From positions 1 to 12,753 of the forward strand of contig JALQUY010000040.1 of the NCBI GenBank assembly GCA_023260615.1: a stretch of 12,753 nt of DNA, read 5' to 3'. The translations under genes were made by a program, and so were the position numbers. Origin of the DNA: Schleiferiaceae bacterium (GTDB taxonomy: Bacteria > Bacteroidota > Bacteroidia > Flavobacteriales > Schleiferiaceae). The notes beneath the pieces were generated by a model. The model had not been told where the DNA came from. It saw only the letters and a program-made list of their open reading frames with translations, and did not search any database. Below, piece by piece: positions 1 to 6,369 of this stretch. How positions within the stretch are numbered: the first letter of the stretch is position 1; the number at the start of each line of letters is the position of its first letter.

Positions 1-270
1 GTCGTGAAGCATGCTTTTCCAGCTGGCGCCCGAAATGCCCAAAAACTTGTTGTCCATGGGATTCCAGCCAAAGCTTTCGGCCAAGGTCAAGCCCATCTCG
101 CCCGTTTGGGCCAAAGCCGCATAGATGGCGGTAGAATCGCTTAGATTTTCCCGAATGGTAAACACTTGATAGCCCAACTCCGCGGGAGCCTCAGCTGCTT
201 CTTCAACCGGGGCAGAACAGGCCACCGCCGCACCAAGCGCAGCAGCCAAAAGGATAGGATAGTTCTTCAT
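1..270 (-). CDS. Lipoprotein resembling sugar phosphate isomerase/epimerase (5' part, runs off the window)
   Basis: Reading the minus strand from the ATG at 270 gives 90 open codons that reach the window edge, so the C-terminal part is missing. The N-terminus is a lipoprotein signal peptide: a Lys/Asn start, a run of Ala/Leu, then AVAC with the lipid-bearing Cys at residue 18 and an acidic linker. From residue 32 the sequence (LGYQVFTIRENL, then GLTLAESFGW and KFLGIS) follows the usual start of xylose-isomerase-like TIM barrels, which read LGxQLYTVRD. Such proteins isomerise or epimerise sugars and metabolites in the periplasm or as surface lipoproteins. The metal-binding residues would lie outside the window, so activity cannot be judged. 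It starts 23 nt after the CydA-like stop codon on the same strand, so the two may be co-transcribed, though no functional link is obvious. The lipoprotein call is firm; the enzyme family is fairly likely. Confidence 0.68.
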   Translation of the reverse strand, partial: MKNYPILLAAALGAAVACSAPVEEAAEAPAELGYQVFTIRENLSDSTAIYAALAQTGEMGLTLAESFGWNPMDNKFLGISGASWKSMLHD

Positions 271-293
271 AGGGTGATTTTGAAAGAGGCAAT

Positions 294-1544
294 TTACGCG
301 ATGGCCTTCCTCGTTGCTACCAGGCTCCGCCCAAATCCTACCGCAAGTCCCAAGCATCCGGTCAGTAGGAGCAGCGAAACGGCTAAAAGCCAGAGGGGTT
401 TACTTGGATCCCCTAGGGCATCTTCAGTCGTTAAAATTCCCCGAATAGCCCATGGTTGACGGCCCACTTCCGCAGCCATCCACCCGACGAGATTCCCAAA
501 AAGCGCCAGCGGGAGCACCCAAACGCTTAGGCTTTTGAGCCACGAAACTGGGCCAATCATCAAACCAGCCGCAAAAAGTAGCAGCAACCCACCCACGGTC
601 ACCATCAAATGGTAGCTCTGGAAGGCGCCTTGGACCCAATCAGGCTGCATTCGGGCATTGTAGGCATCCAGACCAATGACGTCCTGATCGGTCTTTCCGT
701 AGAGTAGCCAGGACGCAAATCCGGGAAGTTTGATGCCCTTGGTTTGGTGCGTCTCTTCGTCCGGCTGGCCCACCAAAACCAAATCCGCCGGTCCATAGGG
801 CTCAAAATGGCCTTCAAAAGCGGCAAACTTTTCCGGTTGGTACAGCGCCGCTTGCTGTGCCGAATCGTGCCCGGATGCCCACTGCACAAGGGTCAGAATG
901 CCAAGTACGGCGCCGAACGCGCGGGCCATGCTGGGTATTCGGCCCAAAATCCACAGCCCATAGCCAGCACCGACCAACCCTGCCCCGAGAAGGACATGCT
1001 GCAAACGCGGCAGGTAGGTGGGATTCCAGAAAATGGCGTTCGGATCATCCACAATGAGTTCGGCTCCAAACGGGTTGGACATCAGCAAAACACCGTCTGG
1101 ATGCTGCATCCATGAATTTAAACTAACGATGTAAAAAGAAGAGATTAATGTGCTAACAAACAGCATACTAGATCCAACTACCAGCAAAGCGTATTGCTCC
1201 CTCTTGTGCCCCCAGCAGAGGATGCCCCACGAAAGGGTCAAACAGCCCGCCGAAAGCAAACCTTCATTCGCAATCGCATTCCCGTAAACCTGGTGGAGCA
1301 CCTCGGAATAGCCCTCCCACACTTTGAGCAATTGGAACTCCAAGGCATAGCCGGACCCTATGCCCATCAAAACTGCCGACCCCATCAGCTGTATATGTCT
1401 GCCAAAATGGTCCAGGTTCAAGTGCTTCCTGAAGAGCACCCAAAGCAGCCCCACAAAGCTCCCTCCTATCGTAATCAGCGGGAACAGATAGTGAAGCGAA
1501 ACGGTGGCGCCAAAGAGCGCCCGATAGAGGGTAGTGTCGGGCAT
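294..1544 (-). CDS. cydA: Cytochrome bd-type oxidase subunit I (CydA-like), divergent, without adjacent cydB
   Basis: This is a 416-residue membrane protein with about nine hydrophobic segments, matching subunit I of cytochrome bd quinol oxidase (quinol to O2 electron transfer, inner membrane). Numbered from the ATG at 1544, haem-ligand positions are present: His18 (E. coli His19, b595), Glu94 (Glu99), His183 (His186) and Met314 (Met393). The Q-loop pair is Lys239/Glu244 in QPEKFAAFE, NSWMQ is conserved, and GRQPW is at 361-365 with Trp355 and Glu359. It is shorter than E. coli CydA (522), as in short-Q-loop forms. The position of E. coli Glu107 holds Leu102, and the position of Arg391 holds His312. 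A TTG at 1550 could extend it by two codons, but the ATG fits the family N-terminus better. No cydB lies on either side. Family assignment is firm; whether it is a working canonical bd oxidase is open. Confidence 0.9.
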   Translation of the reverse strand: MPDTTLYRALFGATVSLHYLFPLITIGGSFVGLLWVLFRKHLNLDHFGRHIQLMGSAVLMGIGSGYALEFQLLKVWEGYSEVLHQVYGNAIANEGLLSAGCLTLSWGILCWGHKREQYALLVVGSSMLFVSTLISSFYIVSLNSWMQHPDGVLLMSNPFGAELIVDDPNAIFWNPTYLPRLQHVLLGAGLVGAGYGLWILGRIPSMARAFGAVLGILTLVQWASGHDSAQQAALYQPEKFAAFEGHFEPYGPADLVLVGQPDEETHQTKGIKLPGFASWLLYGKTDQDVIGLDAYNARMQPDWVQGAFQSYHLMVTVGGLLLLFAAGLMIGPVSWLKSLSVWVLPLALFGNLVGWMAAEVGRQPWAIRGILTTEDALGDPSKPLWLLAVSLLLLTGCLGLAVGFGRSLVATRKAIA

Positions 1545-1547
1545 GCC

Positions 1548-1578
1548 CAAATGTGGGAACCAAGACGCAGGTATGCAA
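1548..1578 (-). promoter_or_regulatory. Candidate promoter of the CydA-like gene
   Basis: On the minus strand CACATTTG (1555-1548) matches the Bacteroidota -7 element TAnnTTTG at all but the first fixed base. It lies 3 nt before the ATG at 1544. A TTG at 1578-1576 sits 20 nt upstream, within the usual spacing for the -33 element. The transcript would then begin at or very near the start codon. This is inference from motif and spacing only. Confidence 0.35.
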
Positions 1579-1769
1579 GGCGGCAGCCCTATTTAGAGTG
1601 AGTCCACCTTGGCGCTTGGGGCCAATGGCTAGAGGGCTAGGGAGCTCGCATCGTGCGTACTCAAAGCCAGTGCCACTCTACTGAACGTGTGCTACATCCA
1701 TATGCGAAGCCTTGCGCGCAGCGGTTGATCGATTCTCGCCTACCTTCGCCCTAAGCACACGTACTACCC
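1551..1769. other. Divergent intergenic region between the CydA-like gene and the small membrane protein gene
   Basis: This 219-bp gap must hold the promoters of both flanking genes. Apart from the two weak -7-like boxes (1548-1555 minus, 1741-1748 plus) and a short tandem GGCTAGAG/GGCTAGGG near 1626-1641, I see no RNA gene, clear hairpin or coding segment. Confidence 0.5.
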
Positions 1770-2168
1770 ATGAAAAACATTGCCATCACTCTAGGCGCTG
1801 CCATCGCAGGCATGCTGCTCAACGGGCTGTTGATTACCTACAGTTCCTATTTTGTAGCACCCCCGGCAGGTGCGGATTTGACGACCGAAGCTGGATTGCA
1901 GGCCGCCATGCATTTGATGGAGCCCAAGCATTTTTTGATGCCCTTTTTGGCCCATGCGCTCGGAACTTTCCTCAGCGCGGTCCTCGTCAGCCGTTTTGCA
2001 ACCGAACGGCCATTCTCCCGCGCCATGCTCCTCGGCTTCCTCTTTCTCGCAGGCGGCATCAGTATGGTCCGAATGCTCCCCTCCCCCATGTGGTTCAACA
2101 TCACCGACCTTGGCCTCGCGTACTTGCCGATGGCGTATTTGGGGTATCTCGTGGGGAGAAAGAGTTAA
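1770..2168 (+). CDS. Small conserved four-helix integral membrane protein
   Basis: This 132-residue protein has four hydrophobic segments (about residues 5-28, 57-75, 82-98 and 108-128) and ends in a positively charged tail. Conserved-looking stretches are PPAGADLTT after the first helix, MEPKHFLMPFLAHALGT leading into the second, and LPSPMWFN before the last. I recognise the pattern as a hypothetical membrane protein found across Bacteroidota and other bacteria, but know of no assigned function. No Shine-Dalgarno is visible before the ATG. TACCTTCG at 1741-1748 matches TAnnTTTG except at one base but has no properly spaced -33 element. The gene is divergent from the CydA-like gene. The stop codon falls inside the first unit of an octamer repeat array. 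Alternative reading frames here show no protein-like composition. Confidence 0.8.
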   Translation: MKNIAITLGAAIAGMLLNGLLITYSSYFVAPPAGADLTTEAGLQAAMHLMEPKHFLMPFLAHALGTFLSAVLVSRFATERPFSRAMLLGFLFLAGGISMVRMLPSPMWFNITDLGLAYLPMAYLGYLVGRKS

Positions 2169-2203
2169 AGGGTTTAAGGGTTTAAGGGTAGAAGGGTTAA
2201 AGA
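2164..2203 (+). repeat. Array of five 8-bp units (GTTTAAGG type), left arm
   Basis: Five consecutive octamers can be read: GTTAAAGG, GTTTAAGG, GTTTAAGG, GTAGAAGG and GTTAAAGA. The array begins inside the stop codon region of the small membrane protein gene. It is the reverse-complement counterpart of the array at 2353-2408. A 19-bp stretch (AAGGGTAGAAGGGTTAAAG) is perfectly complementary between the two. Confidence 0.85.
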
Positions 2204-2232
2204 GTGGCGCTTCGCGCTGTTCGTTTGTTTGT

Positions 2233-2250
2233 TGGTGTGAATCAACACCA
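2233..2250. repeat. Short inverted repeat TGGTGT-N6-ACACCA
   Basis: A perfect 6-bp stem with loop GAATCA lies between the left octamer array and the terminator. Its role is unknown; it may simply add to the secondary structure of the 3' region. Confidence 0.45.
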
Positions 2251-2263
2251 CCGGCGGTCCCAT

Positions 2264-2300
2264 TATAAAAAAAGGCCCGGCGCTTCCGCGCTGGGCCTTT
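2264..2300 (-). terminator. Rho-independent terminator downstream of katG, possibly bidirectional
   Basis: Arms at 2271-2283 and 2288-2300 form a 13-bp GC-rich stem with one G-T pair and a TTCC loop. On the minus strand it is followed by seven T residues, so it best serves katG, about 130 nt upstream. On the plus strand the stem itself ends in TTT and may also stop transcription from the small membrane protein gene. Confidence 0.85.
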
Positions 2301-2352
2301 GCATTCACTTTAGGAGGATGAGAGTTCGTTGTGTAATTTCCGGCGAAAGAGC

Positions 2353-2408
2353 CCTTAAACCCTTCTACCCTTTAACCCTTAAACCCTTTAACCCTTCTAC
2401 CCTTCTAC
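2353..2408 (-). repeat. Array of seven 8-bp units (reverse complement type), right arm
   Basis: On the plus strand the units read CCTTAAAC, CCTTCTAC, CCTTTAAC, CCTTAAAC, CCTTTAAC, CCTTCTAC and CCTTCTAC with no spacers. They are the complement of the three unit types in the left arm. The array ends about 25 nt from the katG stop codon, so it lies in the katG 3' untranslated region. Confidence 0.85.
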
Positions 2409-2432
2409 CCCGAAGGGCGAAGCCCGAGCCCC

Positions 2433-4673
2433 TCACTTCAAATCAAATCGATCCAAATTCATGACCTTGTTCCAAGCGGCGACGAAGTCCTGGAGGAATT
2501 TCGTTTGGCCGTCGGCGCAGGCATAGATTTCGGCGATGGCGCGGAGTTCCGAGTTGGAACCGAAGATGAGATCCACGCGGGTACCCGTCCATTTGACTTC
2601 GCCGGTCTTGCGGTCACGCCCTTCGAAGGCCGTGCTGTGCTCGTTGGTGGCGGCCCACGTAGTGCCGAGGTCCAGGAGGTTGACGAAGAAGTCGTTGGTG
2701 AGTGATTCGGGCTGTGCCGTGAAGACACCGTGCTTAGAACCGCCGGTGTTGGCATTGAGCACACGAAGGCCGCCGACCAAAACGGTCATTTCGGGGGCCG
2801 TCAAAGTGAGCAACTGAGCCTTATCCACCAGCATTTCCTCAGCGGAGATGGAGTACGCACGCTTGGTGTAGTTGCGGAAACCGTCTGCTTGAGGCTCCAA
2901 CCAGGCGAAGGACTCTACGTCAGTTTGGGCTTCGCTGGCGTCCGTTCGGCCAGGGGTAAAGGGAACCTCTACGCTGTGGCCCGCTTTGGCAGCCGCTGCT
3001 TCCACGGCAGCGCAACCGGCCAAGACGATGAGATCGGCCATGGAGATGGCCTTTCCGCCAGTAGCGGAGGCGTTGAATGAGGCTTGTATGCCCTCCAAGG
3101 TGTCGAGGACTTTGCCCAGATCTGCGGGGTTGTTGGCTTCCCAATAGCGCTGGGGCGCCAAGCGCACGCGGCCGCCGTTAGCGCCGCCGCGTTTGTCGGA
3201 GCCGCGGAAGGTGGACGCGGAAGCCCAAGCGGCGCCTACCAATTGGGAGATGCTTAGGCCGCTGGCTAGGATTTGGCCTTTCAAAGCTTTCACATCGGCT
3301 GCATCCACCAAGGCATGGGTGAGTGCGGGAATGGGATCCTGCCAGATGAGCTCTTCGGCGGGAACTTCAGGCCCTTTGTAGAGGCTGCGGGGACCCATAT
3401 CGCGGTGGGTCAATTTGAACCAAGCGCGTGCAAAGGCATCGGCAAATTCGTCGGGATTCTCGTAGAAACGACGTGAAATTTTGGCGTAGGCGGGATCAAA
3501 GCGCAACGACAAGTCCGTTGTCAGCATGGTGGGCTGGTGGGTTTTGCCGGCAATGTGTGCATCGGGCACCGTTCCAGCACCTGCGTCGCCTTTGGGCTTC
3601 CATTGGTGGGCGCCTGCAGGGCTCTTGAAGAGTTCCCACTCGTAACCAAACAGATTTTCAAAGTAGTTGTTGCTCCACTTGGTGGGGGTGGTGGTCCAAA
3701 TCCCTTCCAAGCCAGAGGTGATCGTATCCTCGGAATGGCCTTTGCCCATGGTGTTCTTCCAGCCCATGGACTGCTCCTCGATGGGGGCGCCGGCGGGTTC
3801 GGGGCCGACGTATTTCTCGGGGTCACCGGCACCGTGCGTTTTGCCGAAGGTGTGGCCTCCTGCAATCAAGGCTACGGTCTCTTCGTCGTTCATCGCCATG
3901 CGCGCAAAGGTTTCGCGGATGTCTTTGGCGGCTGCCAAGGGGTCTGGGTTGCCGTTGGGTCCTTCGGGGTTGACGTAGATGAGACCCATTTGGACGGCGG
4001 CCAAAGGATTTTCTAAGTCGCGCTCACCGCTGTAGCGCTTGTCTGCGAGCCATTCGCCCTCAGAGCCCCAGTAGATGTCCTCTTCGGGTTCCCAGACGTC
4101 TGCGCGACCGCCCCCAAATCCAAAGGTTTTGAAGCCCATGTCTTCCAGGGCGACGTTACCGGCTAAAATCATCAAATCCGCCCATGAAATCTTGCGGCCG
4201 TACTTCTGCTTCAGGGGCCACAAGAGCAAGCGAGCCTTGTCCAGGTTGCCGTTGTCGGGCCAGCTGTTCAATGGTGCAAAGCGCTGCGTACCTGCGCCTG
4301 CGCCGCCGCGGCCGTCGCCGGTGCGGTAGGTTCCCGCTGAGTGCCAGGCCATTCGGATAAAGAAGGGGCCGTAGTGGCCAAAATCGGCGGGCCACCAATC
4401 CTGTGACGTCTTCATGAGGTCGACCAAATCCTTCTTCAAGGCTTCGTAGTCGAGGGACTCAAAGGCTGCCGTGTAGTCAAAATCCGCTTCCATGGGATTG
4501 CTCAAGGAAGAGTGCAGACGAAGAATATTCAGATTCAGTTGGTTAGGCCACCAATCTTGGTTGCGCGTGCCGCGGCCCGCAGCCTTGGGGGCATTATGGC
4601 CTGAAAATGGGCATTTCGCCTCGGAACTGTTCACGTTGTACGAGGTTTTGCCGGAATGAGCGTCGTGGGACAT
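2433..4673 (-). CDS. katG: Catalase-peroxidase KatG
   Basis: This 746-residue haem enzyme breaks down hydrogen peroxide by catalase and peroxidase activity in the cytoplasm. It has the usual two tandem peroxidase-like domains at full family length. The N-terminal domain shows the distal pocket Arg107-Trp110-His111 (RMAWHSAGTYR) and the proximal haem ligand His274 (GGHTFGKTHG). The Met-Tyr-Trp adduct expected of KatG can be formed by Trp110, Tyr233 (GLIYVNPEGP) and Met259 (RMAMND). The conserved ISRRF and FKLTHRDMGP segments follow, and the C-terminal domain carries the degenerate repeat. It begins at the only well-placed ATG and lies back to back with oxyR across a 126-bp gap, a classic arrangement for OxyR-activated peroxide defence. 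A strong terminator and an octamer repeat array follow the gene. No damage is seen. Confidence 0.97.
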   Translation of the reverse strand: MSHDAHSGKTSYNVNSSEAKCPFSGHNAPKAAGRGTRNQDWWPNQLNLNILRLHSSLSNPMEADFDYTAAFESLDYEALKKDLVDLMKTSQDWWPADFGHYGPFFIRMAWHSAGTYRTGDGRGGAGAGTQRFAPLNSWPDNGNLDKARLLLWPLKQKYGRKISWADLMILAGNVALEDMGFKTFGFGGGRADVWEPEEDIYWGSEGEWLADKRYSGERDLENPLAAVQMGLIYVNPEGPNGNPDPLAAAKDIRETFARMAMNDEETVALIAGGHTFGKTHGAGDPEKYVGPEPAGAPIEEQSMGWKNTMGKGHSEDTITSGLEGIWTTTPTKWSNNYFENLFGYEWELFKSPAGAHQWKPKGDAGAGTVPDAHIAGKTHQPTMLTTDLSLRFDPAYAKISRRFYENPDEFADAFARAWFKLTHRDMGPRSLYKGPEVPAEELIWQDPIPALTHALVDAADVKALKGQILASGLSISQLVGAAWASASTFRGSDKRGGANGGRVRLAPQRYWEANNPADLGKVLDTLEGIQASFNASATGGKAISMADLIVLAGCAAVEAAAAKAGHSVEVPFTPGRTDASEAQTDVESFAWLEPQADGFRNYTKRAYSISAEEMLVDKAQLLTLTAPEMTVLVGGLRVLNANTGGSKHGVFTAQPESLTNDFFVNLLDLGTTWAATNEHSTAFEGRDRKTGEVKWTGTRVDLIFGSNSELRAIAEIYACADGQTKFLQDFVAAWNKVMNLDRFDLK

Positions 4674-4776
4674 GGGTATCGGTTTAGAGGGTTGACTATG
4701 AGAAACGCATCTAGGGCGTGTAGGTTTTCCAAGCGTAAAAATACCGGCTTTCCTCTATAAGAAAATTCAAATATTA

Positions 4777-4811
4777 TTATGATTACATAAGTTTGCCTTA
4801 TGTTATCATCC
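4777..4811. promoter_or_regulatory. Candidate OxyR operator between katG and oxyR
   Basis: A perfect palindrome TTATG-ATTA-CATAA (4777-4790) is followed 7 nt later by a second, half-degenerate copy TTATG-TTAT-CATCC (4798-4811). The centres are 21 bp apart, about two helical turns. This copies the layout of the known OxyR site, four half-sites about 10 bp apart contacted by a tetramer (15-7-15 in E. coli), although the half-site sequence differs. The second copy overlaps the oxyR ATG, as expected for autorepression. The site lies about 104 bp upstream of the katG start, suitable for activation. Confidence 0.55.
4788..4795 (+). promoter_or_regulatory. Candidate -7 promoter element of oxyR
   Basis: TAAGTTTG matches the Bacteroidota -7 consensus TAnnTTTG exactly and ends 4 nt before the oxyR ATG. 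Transcription would then start at or beside the ATG, giving a leaderless message. No good -33 TTTG is seen 19-21 nt upstream. The box lies inside the candidate OxyR operator, so bound OxyR would block it. Confidence 0.5.
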
Positions 4812-5708
4812 ATATCGCGGATTCAGCTCCATTCCTTGGAAGTGCTGATCCAACAGGGGAGTTTTGGGCGCGCAGCAGACCACTTAAACATTTCTCAGCC
4901 GGCTCTGAGTATGCAAATCCAGCGTTTGGAGGAGCTCTGCGGAGGGGCTTTGGTCCAGCGCAGCAGTAGACCGTTGAAGCTAACCCCATTTGGCGAACAG
5001 TTTCTACCCTTGGCGCAACCCATTTTGCGTCGCTTTGAGGATTTGGAAGACTGGCTGCAGGACGCCCAATCGACCGTTTCAGGGCCGCTTCGCCTGGCGG
5101 CTATACCAACGATTGCCCCGTATTGTTTGCCTACCGTGCTCCCCGCTTTTCACGCCCAGTTTCCGGAGGTTCAACTTCACGTGTCCGAACTTCCCACCGA
5201 GCAACTCCTCGAGGCCTTGCTTCAGGAACGCCTGGACGTGGGATTGATGGCACTGCCCGTAGCACACCGATTAACCCACTTGAAAGTACTTCCCTTGTGG
5301 AATGAGGCCTTGTGGGTTTACCATCCGCCTAAGCAGTTTGAAGGGTCCGTGCCTGCAGAGGTCCTTCAAGCATGGCCCACCTACCTATTGGCGGAAGGTC
5401 ACTGCCTTCGGGATCAAGCACTTGGCCTCTGTGATCCCCAAAAAAGTGGGCAGGCCTCAGGATTGCAGTACCAATCGGGAAGTTTGGATACCCTGATGCG
5501 CTTGGTGGATGTTCAAGGGGGCCTTACCATTGTGCCGGACATGGCGCGGAACTATTTGGCCCCGAACCAAAAGTCCATGCAAACGTCCTCGATCGCAAGT
5601 CCCCATGCGGAGCGTCAAATTGTGCTCGTCTATCCGGCCAAATCGCATAAAAAAAAGCGCATCGAATCCTTGCGCCTTGCCTTGATGGATTATCTTTCTC
5701 ACTCATAA
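4800..5708 (+). CDS. oxyR: OxyR, peroxide-sensing LysR-family regulator
   Basis: This 302-residue LysR-type regulator has an N-terminal winged helix-turn-helix (about residues 7-65, with GSFGRAADHLNISQPALS) and a substrate-type sensor domain from about residue 95. The peroxide-sensing signature is explicit: GHCLRDQALGLC places the reactive pair at Cys202 and Cys211, equivalent to Cys199 and Cys208 of E. coli OxyR, nine residues apart. In the family, peroxide oxidises the first Cys, a disulfide forms and the protein activates catalase and peroxidase genes. The divergent katG is the obvious target. The ATG at 4800 is the only possible start, because an in-frame TAA lies at 4788. A consensus -7 box sits 4 nt before it. 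The next gene begins 7 nt after the stop codon and is probably co-transcribed. Confidence 0.95.
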   Translation: MLSSISRIQLHSLEVLIQQGSFGRAADHLNISQPALSMQIQRLEELCGGALVQRSSRPLKLTPFGEQFLPLAQPILRRFEDLEDWLQDAQSTVSGPLRLAAIPTIAPYCLPTVLPAFHAQFPEVQLHVSELPTEQLLEALLQERLDVGLMALPVAHRLTHLKVLPLWNEALWVYHPPKQFEGSVPAEVLQAWPTYLLAEGHCLRDQALGLCDPQKSGQASGLQYQSGSLDTLMRLVDVQGGLTIVPDMARNYLAPNQKSMQTSSIASPHAERQIVLVYPAKSHKKKRIESLRLALMDYLSHS

Positions 5709-5715
5709 GATCCCC

Positions 5716-6369
5716 ATGCGCAAAACCTATCCCCACGTAGACGACTACCTCCAAGACCAAGACCTCTGGCAGGAAGAACTTTCGGCCCTCGTAGATATCC
5801 TTCGCGATACGGAGCTGGAAGAGACAACCAAATGGTCTACGCCCGTGTATGTGTACCGCGGCACCAATTTGGTCGGTCTAGGTGCGTTTAAAAACCACTG
5901 TGCCATCAGTTTTTTCAATGGGGCTTTGCTGCCTGATCCTGAGGGAGTGTTGACCAAGCCGGGCGAAAACACCCAGGCAGGGCGCTGGATCAAATACACC
6001 TCGCTAGCGTCTATCCAGAAGGACCGGAAGATGCTCCAGCAGTACATTCAGGACGCCATGGATGCCGAACGTGCAGGCCTGAAAGTGGAGATGAAGACGG
6101 TGGACGACTATGAGGTGCCGGAAGAACTCACGGAGGCTTTTAAAACCGATGCCGCGCTGGCGGAGGCTTGGGGCGCGCTGACCCCTGGACGGCAACGGGC
6201 CTACATCCTCTTCATTGCTGGCGCAAAACAGTCGGCCACACGCGCTGATCGCATTGCCAAATACCGCCCCCGCATTCTAAAGGGCAAGGGCATGAACGAC
6301 TGTATCTGCGGCTTGTCTAAACGCATGCCCAACTGCGACGGCTCGCACAAGCAGCTCCAAAACGCTTAA
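5716..6369 (+). CDS. YdeI/DUF1801-type protein with C-terminal CDGSH iron-sulfur motif
   Basis: This is a 217-residue soluble protein. Residues about 1-125 fit the DUF1801/YdeI fold (start of the VDDYL type, KWSTPVYVY at 39-47, FFNGALLPDPEGVL, then AGRWIKYTS). Residues 153-190 carry the ALTPGRQRAYILF and KQSATRADRIAKY segment of bacteriocin-resistance YdeI/OmdA proteins. The last 25 residues hold Cys196, Cys198, Cys207 and His211 as CICG...CDGSH, an exact CDGSH pattern (C-x-C-x2-S-x3-P-x-C-D-G-S-H), which in the family binds a [2Fe-2S] cluster with three Cys and one His. I believe similar fusions exist in other Bacteroidota. Its function is unknown. The 7-nt spacing from oxyR suggests one operon, so an oxidant- or iron-linked role is plausible but inferred. 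Its stop codon overlaps that of the convergent downstream gene. Confidence 0.85.
   Translation: MRKTYPHVDDYLQDQDLWQEELSALVDILRDTELEETTKWSTPVYVYRGTNLVGLGAFKNHCAISFFNGALLPDPEGVLTKPGENTQAGRWIKYTSLASIQKDRKMLQQYIQDAMDAERAGLKVEMKTVDDYEVPEELTEAFKTDAALAEAWGALTPGRQRAYILFIAGAKQSATRADRIAKYRPRILKGKGMNDCICGLSKRMPNCDGSHKQLQNA

Noticed and set aside
166..459. Plus-strand open frame of 97 codons
   Set aside because: It lies antisense to the lipoprotein and CydA-like genes and has no recognisable domain; composition looks like a shadow frame.
1545..1550. TTG start two codons upstream for the CydA-like gene
   Set aside because: The ATG at 1544 places the first conserved Arg and His at the same positions as in E. 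coli CydA.
1712..2185. Overlapping plus-strand frame of 157 codons over the small membrane protein gene
   Set aside because: It is rich in Arg, His and Pro with no hydrophobic pattern, as expected for an out-of-frame shadow of the real gene.
2164..2408. Possible CRISPR array
   Set aside because: Units are 8 bp, contiguous and without spacers; this is simple repeat DNA in inverted orientation.
2318..2464. Small plus-strand frame with AGGAGG directly before an ATG
   Set aside because: The AGGAGG touches the ATG with no spacing, the frame translates the octamer repeats and runs into the katG end in antisense; no protein-like features.
4681..4776. Defined katG promoter
   Set aside because: TATTTTTA (4743-4736) and AATATTTG (4775-4768) on the minus strand each miss the consensus by one base, but neither has a correctly spaced -33 element, so no single site could be chosen.
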